Shown here in pieces: positions 48,004 to 59,300 of a stretch of DNA of 61,413 nucleotides. How positions within the stretch are numbered: position 1 is the stretch's first letter; each line of letters starts with the position of its first letter. Origin of the DNA: Methylococcaceae bacterium. GTDB lineage: Bacteria; Pseudomonadota; Gammaproteobacteria; Methylococcales; Methylomonadaceae. The notes under the pieces were generated by a model that was not told the origin of the DNA, did no database searches, and saw only the letters and a program-made list of their open reading frames with translations. A program made the position numbers and the translations under genes. The stretch covers positions 1 through 61,413 of the forward strand of contig SPJM01000347.1 of the NCBI GenBank assembly GCA_006844585.1, written 5' to 3'.

Positions 48004-48768
48004 ATGACAAAAATCATTGATCTGAAAACTGCTTTGTTGCTTAGCGTAGTTGTATTAAGCGCTTGCGGCGGCGGGCAGAAACAAAGCGATAATATGGGCC
48101 GGGCTGAGCAAGCCGTGGTCAATATGCAGTTAGGCGTGCGCTATATGAATATGGGGATGATGGCGGAAGCCAAGCAGAATCTGGAAATGGCGCTGGATCA
48201 AGATAGCCGAAACCCGCAAGTTCATAATGCTTATGCGGCATTCAATGAAAAAATTGAACGCACTGAACTGGCTCTGGAGCATTATCAAAAAGCCTTGTCT
48301 TTGAGCGCTGAAGATGCACGCATCAATAATAATTACGGTCATTTGCTGTGTGATGTAGGCGAGTATGAACAGGGTATCGCATTATTACAACGTGCGACTG
48401 AATTACCATTAAATGCGCGGAAATGGTTTGCTTTTACTAATATCGGCTTGTGTTATTTTAAGCAAGGAGAGTTTGTTAAGGCTGAGCAAATGTTCAGAGA
48501 GGCCTTGTTTCATAATCAGCGATATGCGCCCGCTTTGGAAAAAATGCAGGTGATCAGCTATCAAAAAGGCAGGTATATGTCCTCCAGGGCTTTTTTGGAA
48601 CGTTATTTACAAGTTGCCAAACATACCCCTGAAACGCTATGGATCGCGGTGCAAACGGAACAAGCGCTGGGTAATAAAACCTTGTCTCAGCAATATCAGC
48701 AACAATTAATGACTCAATTTCCAACTTCGAAACAGGCAAATAAAATTTATCGGGCTATTAAAAAATAG
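48004..48768 (+). CDS. pilF: Type IV pilus biogenesis lipoprotein PilF/PilW
   Basis: PilF is the outer-membrane pilotin lipoprotein needed to assemble the PilQ secretin of type IV pili. From ATG 48004 the 254-residue product has a lipoprotein signal ending LSAC, then TPR repeats: the first is [20 protein letters not shown], followed by [20 protein letters not shown], a third around [16 protein letters not shown], and further repeats. It follows rlmN, the usual order. Confidence 0.92.
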   Translation: MTKIIDLKTALLLSVVVLSACGGGQKQSDNMGRAEQAVVNMQLGVRYMNMGMMAEAKQNLEMALDQDSRNPQVHNAYAAFNEKIERTELALEHYQKALSLSAEDARINNNYGHLLCDVGEYEQGIALLQRATELPLNARKWFAFTNIGLCYFKQGEFVKAEQMFREALFHNQRYAPALEKMQVISYQKGRYMSSRAFLERYLQVAKHTPETLWIAVQTEQALGNKTLSQQYQQQLMTQFPTSKQANKIYRAIKK

Positions 48769-48788
48769 TTCGAATCGATCTTGAAAAA

Positions 48789-50066
48789 ATGGCAAACAAA
48801 CAAGCGCTAATACAAGCAATTCGCGGGATGCACGATATCTTACCGGAGCAATCCCCCGGTTGGCATAAATTGGAAAAAACGATGCGGGCCGTGTTGGATA
48901 GTTACGGCTATCAGGAAATACGCCTGCCTATTGTTGAAAAAACCGAACTATTTAAACGCTCTATCGGGGAAGTGACCGATATTGTCGAAAAGGAAATGTA
49001 CACTTTCGATGATCGAAACGGTGATTCCTTGACTTTACGCCCTGAAGGCACGGCGGGTTGCCTTCGCGCCTGCATGGAACACGGTTTATTGCATAATCAA
49101 GTCCATAGATTGTGGTATTACGGGCCAATGTTTCGCCATGAACGTCCGCAAAAAGGCCGTTATCGTCAATTTTACCAATTGGGTGTGGAAACATACGGCA
49201 TGGCTGATGCCGATATTGATGCTGAAATCATTATGCTCAGCGATCGCTTGTGGCGACAGTTGAATATTCGCGACAAACTGGAATTACAATTAAATTCCTT
49301 GGGTACGGTTGAAGAGCGCAATATCTACAAAAGCCGATTAGTTGAATATTTCAATCAACATTTGGATGTATTGGATGAAGACAGTCAACGGCGTTTACAT
49401 ACCAATCCGTTGAGAATTCTGGATAGCAAAAATCCGGCAATGCGTGAAATGATTGTCGGCGCGCCTGCTTTAATGGATTATTTAGGCGAAGACAGTCGCA
49501 CACATTTTGAAAAATTAACTGATATTCTGGACCAACAGGGCGTTAAATATACCTTGAATCCTCGTTTAGTGCGCGGTTTGGATTACTATAGCAAAACCGT
49601 GTTTGAATGGGTGACCGATGAGTTGGGCGCACAAGGAACGGTATGCGCCGGTGGTCGATATGATGGCTTGATTGAACAACTGGGCGGGAAAAGTAATTCG
49701 GCAATTGGTTTTGCGCTGGGGATGGAACGCCTGTTGGCGTTGGCGGAAACCGCAGATGGTTTTCATACCGATCCGACAGTTGATGTTTATCTAATTCGAA
49801 TGGGCGAAATGGCTGAAAAAGTCGGCTTTCAAGTGGCTGAACAGCTGCGCGATGCATTGCCGTTTTTGAAAGTGGTATTGCACTGTGGCGGCGGCGGCTT
49901 CAAAAGTCAATTTAAAAAAGCAGATAAAAGCGGCGCTGAATATGCCGTCATCATCGGTGACGAAGAGGCTGAAAAGGGTTTGGTTAGCCTGAAACCCTTG
50001 CGCAGCCAAGATGAGCAATTAACGTTGACGCCGGATGAACTGGTTAAACATTTACAACAAGTATAA
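48789..50066 (+). CDS. hisS: Histidine--tRNA ligase
   Basis: HisS charges tRNA-His. The 425-residue class II synthetase has motif 2 ([18 protein letters not shown]), the histidine-binding [15 protein letters not shown] segment, motif 3 ([15 protein letters not shown]) and the anticodon-binding domain at the end. Its 3' end meets a REP hairpin without any gap. In many gammaproteobacteria rodZ and ispG lie between pilF and hisS; here only 20 bases do. Confidence 0.98.
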   Translation: MANKQALIQAIRGMHDILPEQSPGWHKLEKTMRAVLDSYGYQEIRLPIVEKTELFKRSIGEVTDIVEKEMYTFDDRNGDSLTLRPEGTAGCLRACMEHGLLHNQVHRLWYYGPMFRHERPQKGRYRQFYQLGVETYGMADADIDAEIIMLSDRLWRQLNIRDKLELQLNSLGTVEERNIYKSRLVEYFNQHLDVLDEDSQRRLHTNPLRILDSKNPAMREMIVGAPALMDYLGEDSRTHFEKLTDILDQQGVKYTLNPRLVRGLDYYSKTVFEWVTDELGAQGTVCAGGRYDGLIEQLGGKSNSAIGFALGMERLLALAETADGFHTDPTVDVYLIRMGEMAEKVGFQVAEQLRDALPFLKVVLHCGGGGFKSQFKKADKSGAEYAVIIGDEEAEKGLVSLKPLRSQDEQLTLTPDELVKHLQQV

Positions 50067-50116
50067 GTAGGTCAGGCTTTAGCCTGACAAAAACATTCGG
50101 TAGGACTGAAGTCCTA
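50067..50116. repeat. REP and inverted partial REP after hisS
   Basis: A GTAG-headed REP at 50067-50088 has stem TCAGGC/GCCTGA, and a shorter hairpin GTAGGACTGAAGTCCTA lies at 50100-50116. The first begins directly after the hisS stop codon, within the hisS-yfgM spacing of an operon. Confidence 0.8.
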
Positions 50117-50159
50117 TCAATAGCGAATAGAATATTTTCATAAAAATAAGAGTAACACC

Positions 50160-50819
50160 GTGGAAATTTACGATACAGAAGAAGAACAGGTCGAAGCGCT
50201 CAAACGATGGTGGAAGGCGAATGGAACCTCAACGATTGCCGGCATTGTGACGGCTTTGGTGCTGATTACCGGTTGGAATTTGTGGCGAAGCCATCAACGC
50301 GATACCGCTAATCAAGCTTCCGCTTATTTTCAACAGTTATTGACTGATTCAGGGGAGAAGAAGCATGAGTCTGTTGAACAAATGTCCCAACAGATTAATG
50401 CGCAAGCGGGTTCTACCTTATATGCCGACATGAGTAAATTATTTGTCGCCAAAACCAAAGTAGAGCAAGGCGATTCAGAAGCCGCAAAAATGATTTTGCA
50501 GGGTTTGATGAACAGCAGTTCCAATGATGAAGTCAAAAATATTGCTCGGATTCGATTAGTCAGATTAATGCTGGCGACTCAGGAATATGAAAAAGGCTTG
50601 CAAACCATTGCCCAGGTGGATGCATCTAAAAGCGATGGCTTTAGCGCGACCTATGATGAATTGACCGGTGATCTTTATGTGGCTTTAGGGCGTTTGGGCG
50701 AGGCTCGCACCGCCTATCAAAACGCTAAACGCAACGGCGCTGTTTCTCCGTTGTTAGCCATCAAAATTGACGATATTACTGCGGCCGAAATTGAAGATAT
50801 TAGCGAGGCGGCGGAATAG
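50160..50819 (+). CDS. yfgM: YfgM-family membrane-anchored TPR protein
   Basis: YfgM is an inner-membrane protein with a periplasmic TPR domain that works with PpiD and the Sec translocon. The 219-residue protein starts at GTG 50160, has a membrane helix (about residues 22-40, TSTIAGIVTALVLITGWNLW), and a C-terminal helical domain of about 170 residues with TPR pattern (RLGEARTAYQNAKRNGA). It lies between hisS and bamB as in E. coli. Confidence 0.93.
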   Translation: MEIYDTEEEQVEALKRWWKANGTSTIAGIVTALVLITGWNLWRSHQRDTANQASAYFQQLLTDSGEKKHESVEQMSQQINAQAGSTLYADMSKLFVAKTKVEQGDSEAAKMILQGLMNSSSNDEVKNIARIRLVRLMLATQEYEKGLQTIAQVDASKSDGFSATYDELTGDLYVALGRLGEARTAYQNAKRNGAVSPLLAIKIDDITAAEIEDISEAAE

Positions 50820-50827
50820 TCTGCAAT

Positions 50828-50849
50828 GTAGGTTGGGCTTTAGCCCGAC
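50828..50849 (+). repeat. Single REP after yfgM
   Basis: GTAG head with stem TTGGGC/GCCCGA (one G-T wobble pair), nine bases past the yfgM stop. Confidence 0.8.
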
Positions 50850-50910
50850 AGACAAGATCGCTAAAGCTTGCTGACCCTAATTAATATCCGGTAAAACTGA
50901 TAAATTCAGA

Positions 50911-52116
50911 ATGCAAAAACAAATCATACGTCTATTGATGCTCATCAGCCTGTTGTCGCTGAATGCCTGTACAGCGCTGGATGCCGGTAAAGAATTTGTA
51001 ACCGGCGCTTTCGATTCGATGTTGGGCGGAGAAGATAACACCGAGCCGCCGACCGAATTGATGGACTACGAATCCAAAATTGAAATCAGCGAACTTTGGG
51101 ATGAGAGCATTGGCGTCGGCTCCGATGAGCATTTTTTAAAATTAGTCGCTACTGTCAGTTACGGCAAAGTCATTGTCGCCGACCGTGAAGGCTTGCTGGA
51201 AGCGCGTGATTTAAAAAACGGCGATCTGGTTTGGGAAACCGACAGCGATTACTCGTTCTCCGCCGGACCCGGCATTGGTCTGGAGCATGTGGTTCTCGGC
51301 ACCAGTCACGCCCAAGTGGTCGGTTTTGATTTGGAAACCGGCGAACAAAAATGGCAAAGCAAAGTCTCCAGCGAAGTGTTAGCGGTTCCGGTCATCGCTA
51401 AAGGCATTGTGCTGATACGCACCATAGACGGCAAGGTGACTGCGCTCAGCGAGGAAGACGGCAAGCAGCTTTGGCAGTTTGAACGTAATGTGCCTGCTTT
51501 GAGCATACGCGGAACCAGTAAACCGGTGTTGGTGCATGATAACGTTATTATCGCTTATGCAAACGGTAAGTTGGTGGCGCTGCGCTTGATTGACGGTAAG
51601 GAAATGTGGGAAACCAGCATCGCCATTCCGACTGGTCGTTCCGAAGTTGAACGGTTGGTGGACTTGGATGCCGATCCGGTTGAAACCGACGGGGTGATTT
51701 TTGTTTCCAGTTATCAAGGCGGCAGTTCCGCGGTTCTTGAGATAGACGGCGATGTATTATGGCGCAATGAAGATGTTTCCTCTTTTTCAGGCATGAGTGT
51801 GGATTGGCAATATCTGTATTTAACAGATAGCAAAAGCGATGTTTGGCAATTGGATCAACGTAACGGCGCATCGTTATGGAAACAAGACAAACTACGTTAT
51901 CGTCGTCTGACCGCGCCGGTTGCTTATGAAGATTATGTGATTGCTGCTGATTTTGAAGGCTATGTGCATTGGCTATCGAAAAGCGACGGCAGTCAATTAG
52001 GTCGAGTGCAGATCGCCGATGCGCCGGTGGAAGCCAAGCCGTTGGTGATTAATGATAGAGTGATTGTTTATGCTAAAGACGGTTCTTTAGCGGTTTATCA
52101 GGTTAAAAAGAAATAA
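50911..52116 (+). CDS. bamB: Outer-membrane assembly lipoprotein BamB
   Basis: BamB is the beta-propeller lipoprotein of the BAM complex that inserts outer-membrane proteins. The 401 residues begin with a lipoprotein signal ([10 protein letters not shown], Cys near residue 20), followed by eight WD/PQQ-like blades with repeated GxxLW motifs ([29 protein letters not shown]). der begins at its last base (TAATG). Confidence 0.95.
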   Translation: MQKQIIRLLMLISLLSLNACTALDAGKEFVTGAFDSMLGGEDNTEPPTELMDYESKIEISELWDESIGVGSDEHFLKLVATVSYGKVIVADREGLLEARDLKNGDLVWETDSDYSFSAGPGIGLEHVVLGTSHAQVVGFDLETGEQKWQSKVSSEVLAVPVIAKGIVLIRTIDGKVTALSEEDGKQLWQFERNVPALSIRGTSKPVLVHDNVIIAYANGKLVALRLIDGKEMWETSIAIPTGRSEVERLVDLDADPVETDGVIFVSSYQGGSSAVLEIDGDVLWRNEDVSSFSGMSVDWQYLYLTDSKSDVWQLDQRNGASLWKQDKLRYRRLTAPVAYEDYVIAADFEGYVHWLSKSDGSQLGRVQIADAPVEAKPLVINDRVIVYAKDGSLAVYQVKKK

Positions 52117-53513
52117 TGTTACCGGTTATTGCCCTGGTCGGGCGCCCCAATGTCGGCAAGTCCACCTTGTTTAATTATTTAACTCGCAGCCGGGAAGCTT
52201 TAGTCGCTGATTATCCCGGTTTAACGCGTGATCGCCAATATGGCCGGGTGAAAAGAGGAGATCGTGACTGTCTGGTCGTCGATACCGGAGGAATCGTCGA
52301 CGATAAACAAGGCATCGATAGTCAAGCCGTTAAGCAAGTCGATATAGCGCTCAATGAAGCGGATGTGGTGTTGTTTTTGGTAGACGCCCGCGCCGGTTTG
52401 AATAGTTCGGATCAAGTGATTGCAGATTCATTGCGCAAATTGAACAAACCCGTGATTTTGGTCAGCAACAAGATAGACGGTATTAATGCCGATGTCGCGG
52501 TGGCTGATTTTTATGCTTTAGCGCTGGGAGATCCTGTGCCGATTGCCGCTAGTCACGGGCGCGGTGTACATGAGCTGTTGCACCGGATCGACGCCGACCT
52601 GTTTGAAGCTGAAGAATTGGATGAAGATTCGGAAAAGGGCATCGGCATTGCCGTGGTCGGCAGACCGAATGTCGGTAAATCCACCCTGGTCAATCGCTTG
52701 TTGGGCGAAGAACGGGTCGTGGTTTTTGATGAAGCCGGTACGACTCGGGACAGCATATATATTCCTTTTGAACGCGATGGTAAACAATTTACCTTAATCG
52801 ATACCGCAGGCATGCGGCGGCGGGCGAAAGTTTCGTTAATGGTGGAAAAATTCAGCATCATTAAATCATTACAAGCGATTGAAAAAGCCAATGTAGTGAT
52901 TTATTTAATTGATGCGCGGGAAGGCGTCACCGAACAAGATGCGCATATTTTGGGCTTAGTATTGGAAGCGGGCAGGTCGTTGATTATCGGCTTGAATAAG
53001 TGGGACGGCATCAGCCTGGAACAAAAGGAACTGGTTAAAAAGCAAATCGAAATTAAACTGCCGTTTCTTGATTTTGCGGAAAAACACCCGATTTCAGCCT
53101 TGCACGGCAGCGGCGTCGGTAAATTGTTTGATGTGGTGCATGACCTTTATGACGCCACCATGATCGATATGTCCACGCCGGTATTGACGCGGATTTTGAA
53201 AGACGCCATCGACGGTCATCAACCGCCGTTAGTAAGAGGTCGCCGTATCAAACTTAAATACGCCCACCAGGGCGGTCGCAATCCGCCGACAGTGGTCATT
53301 CACGGAGTGCAAACCGACGCTTTGCCTGGTTCTTATCGGCGCTATTTGATGAATTATTTCCGACAGCAATTAGAATTAAAAGGGACACCGATTAAATTAG
53401 TGTTTAAATCGCCGGACAATCCCTTTCAAGGTCAAAAGAATAAACTAACTGAACGTCAGCAGAAAAAACGGAAACGTCTGATGAGTTTCAGCAAGCGCAA
53501 AAAGAGTAAATAA
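52116..53513 (+). CDS. der: Ribosome-assembly GTPase Der (EngA)
   Basis: Der is an essential GTPase with two GTP-binding domains that matures the 50S subunit. The 465 residues contain two G1 loops, [12 protein letters not shown] near the N-terminus and [12 protein letters not shown] near 185, the second-domain DTAGMRRRA segment, NKWD, and a KH-like C-terminal domain ending in a basic tail ([19 protein letters not shown]). It is coupled to bamB by a one-base overlap. Confidence 0.97.
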   Translation: MLPVIALVGRPNVGKSTLFNYLTRSREALVADYPGLTRDRQYGRVKRGDRDCLVVDTGGIVDDKQGIDSQAVKQVDIALNEADVVLFLVDARAGLNSSDQVIADSLRKLNKPVILVSNKIDGINADVAVADFYALALGDPVPIAASHGRGVHELLHRIDADLFEAEELDEDSEKGIGIAVVGRPNVGKSTLVNRLLGEERVVVFDEAGTTRDSIYIPFERDGKQFTLIDTAGMRRRAKVSLMVEKFSIIKSLQAIEKANVVIYLIDAREGVTEQDAHILGLVLEAGRSLIIGLNKWDGISLEQKELVKKQIEIKLPFLDFAEKHPISALHGSGVGKLFDVVHDLYDATMIDMSTPVLTRILKDAIDGHQPPLVRGRRIKLKYAHQGGRNPPTVVIHGVQTDALPGSYRRYLMNYFRQQLELKGTPIKLVFKSPDNPFQGQKNKLTERQQKKRKRLMSFSKRKKSK

Positions 53514-53516
53514 GCC

Positions 53517-54014
53517 ATGGCAACCATACACTTTCAAGGTAAACCCATTCATACCTGCGGCGACTTACCCGCAGTCGGCGAGCAAGCGCTGGACTTTCAA
53601 CTGGTCAGCACCCGTTTGAAAGAGGTCAGCTTAAAAAATTATCAAGGCAAGCGAAAGGTGTTAAATATCGTTCCTAGTCTTGATACCCCGACATGCCAAA
53701 TTTCCACTCGCAAATTCAACCAAAAAGCCGGAAAATTAGATAATACGGTCGTGTTGGCTATTTCCGCAGATTTGCCTTTCGCGCAAAGCCGATTTTGCGA
53801 GACCGAAGGATTGAATGATGTGATACCGCTATCTACTTTCCGTTCCAGTTTTCCGAGCGATTACGGCGTGAAATTGACTGACAGCTTATTGATGGGCTTA
53901 ACTGCGCGGGCGGTGGTGATTGTTGATGAGCAAGATCAAGTCATTTATACCGAATTAGTCAATGAAATTGCTCAGGAGCCGGATTATGAAGCGGCTTGGG
54001 AAGTTTTGACTTAA
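53517..54014 (+). CDS. tpx: Thiol peroxidase Tpx
   Basis: Tpx is an atypical two-cysteine peroxiredoxin that reduces hydroperoxides using thioredoxin. The 165 residues show peroxidatic C60 in [15 protein letters not shown] and resolving C94 in SRFCETEGL, the typical spacing. The ATG follows the der stop by three bases, so it is likely the last gene of the transcript; a 166-base repeat element starts four bases after its stop. Confidence 0.96.
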   Translation: MATIHFQGKPIHTCGDLPAVGEQALDFQLVSTRLKEVSLKNYQGKRKVLNIVPSLDTPTCQISTRKFNQKAGKLDNTVVLAISADLPFAQSRFCETEGLNDVIPLSTFRSSFPSDYGVKLTDSLLMGLTARAVVIVDEQDQVIYTELVNEIAQEPDYEAAWEVLT

Positions 54015-54018
54015 ATAT

Positions 54019-54184
54019 GTAACTACTCAACGTATTTTGACATTTAATATCAGTCACTTACTCCAGAAGACGCCGTAAATACATCCATGTAGGCTTGAAT
54101 GTGACATCCCTGTCACATACACTTATTACGTAAGCAACTGATATTAAATAAGTTTTGTTATTTAAATTACGCTGAGTAGTTACA
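54019..54184. mobile_element. MITE-like element with 17-bp terminal inverted repeats
   Basis: TGTAACTACTCAACGTA at 54019-54035 is inverted at 54168-54184 with one mismatch. A second inverted pair, ATTTAATATCAGT at 54043-54055 with 54137-54149, lies inside, and the centre holds CATCCATGTAGG and TGTGACATCCCTGTCACA. It has no coding capacity. The remaining bases of the tpx-rnd gap (54185-54320) show no gene. Confidence 0.75.
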
Positions 54185-54320
54185 ATATTAGGTAAATTAT
54201 TGCGGGTTTTGGTTGGTGTTACAGTCAAAATCAGCGTGTCTTTCTGGCGTCGCCTAAATATGAACAGCGGAAGCTATAAAATCATGCTAAAAAACTCAAA
54301 TCCTGTTATGGTAAGGGGTT

Positions 54321-55469
54321 ATGACGATTGAATATGTAAACACCACTGAAAAACTAGATATTTTATGCGGGAAAATTCTCCAAGCGCCTTGGATTGCCTT
54401 GGATACAGAGTTTTTAAGAGAAAAGACTTATTTCCCCAAATTTTGCTTATTACAGATAGCGACGCCGGATTGGGTGGCCTGTGTTGATCCACTCGCGATT
54501 GATGATTTAGATCGCTTGTTTGACGCCATTTATCAACCGAATATTATCAAGGTTCTGCACTCCTGTCGGCAGGATCTGGAAATTTTTTATCAATTAACCG
54601 GTAAGGTGCCCGGCCCTATATTTGATACCCAAATCGCCGCGCCTTTATTGGGTTTTCAAGAGAATCCCGGTTACGCCATGCTGGTTTCCAGCTTTCTGAA
54701 CATTAATTTGAGCAAAGCGCAAACTCGCACAGATTGGAGTGCGCGTCCGTTGTCGGCGGAACAAATCCAATATGCGGCGGATGACGTGATTTATTTATGT
54801 GAAATCTATCAGAAGATTGGTGATCAATTATCCGAGCTAGGACGCTTGGACTGGTTAAAAAACGATTTCAAACAACTTTATGAGGCCGAGCTTTACAAAA
54901 TCTCTCCGGAAAACGCTTGGCTTAAAATTCGCGGAAAAAATAAATTAACCGGTAAACAACTTTCTATTATCCAATCTCTGGCCGAATGGCGTGAATCAAC
55001 CGCGCAAAATATCGATAGACCGCGAAATTGGTTGATACGCGACGATATGCTGATTGAACTGGCAAAGCTTCAGCCCGTTAATCTGCCTGATCTGGCCAAG
55101 GTTCATCACATAAATGAGCGTTTTGTCGCACGCTACGGCAAGATTGTTTGTCAATTAATCAACGAAGCCAGACAACGACAACCGAAACCTTTATATGAAA
55201 AGGGTAGGCCGCCGAAAAAAACCCAACAGCAAGAGGCTATTCTGGATGTGTTGACGGCGGTGGTTAGAATCAGAGCAGACGAAAATTCCTTGAATCCAAT
55301 TGTGTTGGCGACCCGTAAAGACCTCGAAAAATTATTACTGAACGAGGACGATGTATCGGTATTACGTGGCTGGCGCTATGAAATGGTGGGTGAGGAGTTA
55401 AAAGGTTTACTCGACGGTCGGTTTAGTTTAAAGCTTAACTATGACTCTGTGGAAATCTGTGAAAGTTGA
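54321..55469 (+). CDS. rnd: Ribonuclease D
   Basis: RNase D trims the 3' ends of tRNA precursors and other stable RNAs. The 382-residue protein has the DEDD exonuclease core: the first Asp and Glu in ALDTEFLREKTYFP, a second Asp in LHSCRQDLEIFYQL, the last motif with Tyr in QIQYAADDVIYL, and an HRDC domain (LTGKQLSIIQSLAEWRE) after it. AAGGGG precedes the ATG. Its 3' end overlaps that of the convergent heme-protein gene by 31 bases. Confidence 0.96.
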   Translation: MTIEYVNTTEKLDILCGKILQAPWIALDTEFLREKTYFPKFCLLQIATPDWVACVDPLAIDDLDRLFDAIYQPNIIKVLHSCRQDLEIFYQLTGKVPGPIFDTQIAAPLLGFQENPGYAMLVSSFLNINLSKAQTRTDWSARPLSAEQIQYAADDVIYLCEIYQKIGDQLSELGRLDWLKNDFKQLYEAELYKISPENAWLKIRGKNKLTGKQLSIIQSLAEWRESTAQNIDRPRNWLIRDDMLIELAKLQPVNLPDLAKVHHINERFVARYGKIVCQLINEARQRQPKPLYEKGRPPKKTQQQEAILDVLTAVVRIRADENSLNPIVLATRKDLEKLLLNEDDVSVLRGWRYEMVGEELKGLLDGRFSLKLNYDSVEICES

Positions 55470-56209
55470 TTTAATTTGTGCTTTTTATATGGTAAAACCC
55501 ACATCTGATACATGGATATGAGCCATGTTATAACCCAACACAAATAATATCCCACCCCGGAAATAATCGTTACCCAAGCGAAATCTGCATGAATTTTGGT
55601 TAGCCACCAAGAGAAAACATCCACGCTTAAAAATAAAAACGGCAGGCTGACTAATAACGCTTTTTGCCATTCTTTAATACCGATGGCGTAGCTGAAAATA
55701 ATGCCGTTGAATAAAAAAATGAATGAAATGGAGAAAATATGAATATGCGAGACGCGGGTTAGCATGGTGAAAGAAGCGCCGCTTTCAGATTGAGCGACTT
55801 TTTTGACGTTATCATAGCGCGTAAAATTCGGTAAGCCGGGGATGACGCTGTGACAGGAAATACAGTTTTTATAAAAAATATCTTTAATATTCTCATCCCA
55901 TTGTTGCTTTGGCGCGCCATGCCTCACCCATTTGATGATTGCTAATTTATCGGCGGAAGATGCTTTATCGCGCATTGAGCCATTTAGTTTAGTTTCAATT
56001 TTGCTGTGTTTAGGGTCGCCCTGATAACTGTATACAATATCATCGAACGATAAACCCGCTTTGCCATCGGCCAGGCCGTGGGTCATCAAAATTTGCGCGG
56101 TCGCCAGTAATGCGCCCATGCCCATCACTAATAAATAACTACTGAATAAACATTTCAGCGTAATGCTTAATTCCGGCAAGGTCGTTTTGACGGGAGTGTT
56201 TTGCGTCAT
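55439..56209 (-). CDS. Membrane protein with one c-type heme site, unknown function
   Basis: The 256-residue protein starts at ATG 56209 (GGAG eight bases upstream); a longer frame back to 56272 is less likely. It has one membrane helix at about residues 22-42 and a roughly 110-residue periplasmic loop with CISCH (C116, C119, H120). About four further helices lie between residues 145 and 245. The loop contains HGAPKQQWDENIKDIFYKN before the heme. I do not recognise the family. It is divergent from the large NHL-C13 protein, with 96 bases between the two starts, and converges on rnd. A heme-based membrane redox or sensor role is plausible but not shown. Confidence 0.72.
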   Translation of the reverse strand: MTQNTPVKTTLPELSITLKCLFSSYLLVMGMGALLATAQILMTHGLADGKAGLSFDDIVYSYQGDPKHSKIETKLNGSMRDKASSADKLAIIKWVRHGAPKQQWDENIKDIFYKNCISCHSVIPGLPNFTRYDNVKKVAQSESGASFTMLTRVSHIHIFSISFIFLFNGIIFSYAIGIKEWQKALLVSLPFLFLSVDVFSWWLTKIHADFAWVTIISGVGYYLCWVITWLISMYQMWVLPYKKHKLNQLSQISTES

Positions 56210-56305
56210 TATTTTATCTCCAAGGAATAACTTTTCTCTTTTGTTTAGAAAGAGTAGACTCAAAATTAACAATTGGGTTTAGAAATCTTGGTCTGAGGGG
56301 GCAAT

Positions 56306-59300
56306 ATGAAAAATAGAGTTTATGTCGTTTGCTTAATTTTTTCAATTCTATGGTTAATTAACCCAGCGGCAGCGAATAATGAGGATTATCCTTTCAAGCG
56401 CTTATGGCCGCAAAATGAACATTTTTGGTTGTTTAACGAGCCTAGCGACGTGGCGGTAGATCATCAAAGAGGGTTTGTTTATGTTTCTGAAGTGCGAGGT
56501 TTAATCACAAAATTTACTCGCAATGGCGATTTTGTGACGCAATGGAAGACGGCTGAAAAAATTTCTTCGATTACCGTGGACCAAAACGGTTATGTATATG
56601 CTGCGCATTTAGAAGGAATTGAACACATTCAGAAATTTGACGGGGAAGGCCGCATTATTCAAGACGTGTTTCTAAAATTAGAAAAGCATTTTGGGACGGA
56701 TATATATTTATATTATATACGGGGATTAGCAGTTGCGCCGAATGGCCATATTTACTTGATCAGCGCCGGTCCAATGGGGTTGGAAACAAGACATTTGGTT
56801 TGGTATTTTGATCAGAAAGGTGAGTGGTTAGGGAGTTGGGGGGAGCCTGGCGTTGAGCCGGGAAAAATTGGATTGGATGTAGAGCGCCCCTATATTGGTC
56901 CACACGATATTGCGATTGATGGATCTAATCGCGTCTATATTGCCGATACCCAAAATGATCGAATACAAGTTTTTTCATTAGAGGGGAAATTCCAATATTC
57001 CTGGGGGGCGGAAGGCAGTGAATCGGGGCAATTTCATCACTTGACCGCGATTGCAGTAGATCAGCAAGATCGCATTTATGCTGCGGATAATGATTGGCGA
57101 AACAATAGGGTTCAAAGGTTTTCGATGGAAGGAGAATTCATTGATGACTTTTATATGCCTCAAGCAGGTGATAATTTTAATCCGACAGGCATGATTGTCA
57201 ATAATGAAAGTGAAATCCTTATCGCTGATTTTCGTAATCGAATATACAAAATAAAGCTGGAATCTAAAGAAATTAATTCAATTTGGCAAAGCGCCAGCGA
57301 TCAACAGGGCGCTTTTGATTTTCCTTATGGCATAGATACGGATAGATTCGGTAATGTTTATGTGGTTGATGCCGGTAATAAGCGCATCCAAATATTTAAT
57401 GAACAAGGTCAGTTTTTAAGCCTTTGGCAGCACTGGGATTATGTGTTTGGAAGAGGACGCCTTGATAGTCCTGAAACGATTGCGATTGGTAAAGATGTTG
57501 TTTTTTTAAAGGATAGCGCCAATGGGCAGCGAATCATTCTATTTGATATCGAAGGGCGTTATATCACAACCTGGCAGGATCAGTTTACGGAATTTGGCAT
57601 TATTCGCGGTATTGCCGCTGATGGTGAAAGTACGGTTTATGTTTCGGCGACACACTACTTTGAAGATAATGTGATGGTTAATAGCGTCATTAAACTTGAT
57701 CTTAGCGGTCAAATCATCCATAGCTGGCAGTGGCAAGCGGGCATAAATGACCATCCTGTTCGCGGTTTGGCGATTGCCCAGTCAGGCATACTATACGCAG
57801 TCGCTCAGCATAAAATTATGGCTTTCGATTCCAGTTCGGGTAATTTGCTGCTTGAATGGCCGGTTGCAGGTTATCTTGAGGAAACGGGTAAACCGCTATA
57901 TTCAGCGCCGCCTGATGTTGCGGTAGATGATAACGGTTTGATTTATACTTTACATAATGGTGGTACTTCTATCAGGGTTTTCAATAACAACGGCGAAAGA
58001 GTCGCTGAATTTAGCCGACGAGGAACAAAAAATGGGGAAATTCAAGGACCTGCTGCATTAACCATCAAAAAAAATAAACTTTATATTTCAGACAGTCTAA
58101 ATAATCGCATTCAACAGTTTGAAATTACCGCCCTAAATGATTCAAGCGGTGAAGAAACTCCTAAACGCAATAAAGCGATTATCGTCGCGGGCGGCGGGCC
58201 GAGTACGGAAACTCGTTTTAACGCCATTTGGGACAGCACTTTGCTATTAACGAATCGGGCTTATTTTGCACTGCGCGGACAGGGATTTGAAAAGCAAGAA
58301 ATAAAGTATCTAACGGCTGGATCGCAAGCCATTGATTTAGACTCTAATGGCATACTGGATGATTTAGAGTATGCGGATCTCGCCGGATTGGAACAAGCCA
58401 TAACTAAGTGGGCTGCGGATGCGCAGGATGTTGTTTTATTATTGGCGGATCATGGCGGTTTTGGTATTTTTGCGCTTAATGAAGATGAGTTATTAACGCG
58501 CGAGCGATTAATTCAATGGGTTGATAGATTGGATGAGCAGGTTCCCGGAAAAATAACGATTATCATTGAGGCTTGTCAATCCGCCAGTTTTTTTGAAGGC
58601 CTCGCCGGTAAAGACCGACACTTGATTGCCAGCGCTAAGGCGGATCAACCGGCGATTATCAGTAATATGGGTTATAACTCCTTTTCATATTTCTTCTGGT
58701 CTGAAATTCGCTTCGGAAAATGGTTGCAGCAAGCTTTTCGAACCGGTAGGCAGGCGATGAGCAGCCAAACAGTCTTAGTCAAGGGTAAGTTTGAGCAACA
58801 AAACGCTCAGTTGGATAGCGACGGCCTAGAGGGTTTCAGTATTGATGATTATACGGTTCTGGGTAATTACTGCTTAGGTCCGGATGGTTGCCTGGCTTAT
58901 GCATCGGATGAGCCGGTTGTACAGTCGTTAACCGCCAGCGATCAACTACAAGGTCAACAACAAGCTGATTTTAAAATAGAAGTGACTCATTTATCATCTT
59001 TGGATGAAGCTTGGGCGTTAATTAGCCGACCGGATAATTTACATGTTGATGTCGATGAACCGGTGACTAATTTACAACGGATTAAGCTGGATTGCCAAAG
59101 CTTGGAAGCCGGTCAATCACAATGTCAGGGAAGTTATGACGATTTTGGCGCGCAAGGCGATTATCATGTGACTTTTTACGCTTTGGACAAAAATAAACGG
59201 ATGAATGCGCCGGAGTCGACGATAAGCTTGAGTCAGATGCAAGGCGCTTACGCCAGTTATAATCATAATGAGGGTACATTGATTTTGCAGGATTTGGATT

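Noticed and set aside
56210-56272. Longer start for the heme membrane protein
   Set aside because: The extra 21 residues lack a ribosome site, while ATG 56209 has GGAG at proper spacing.
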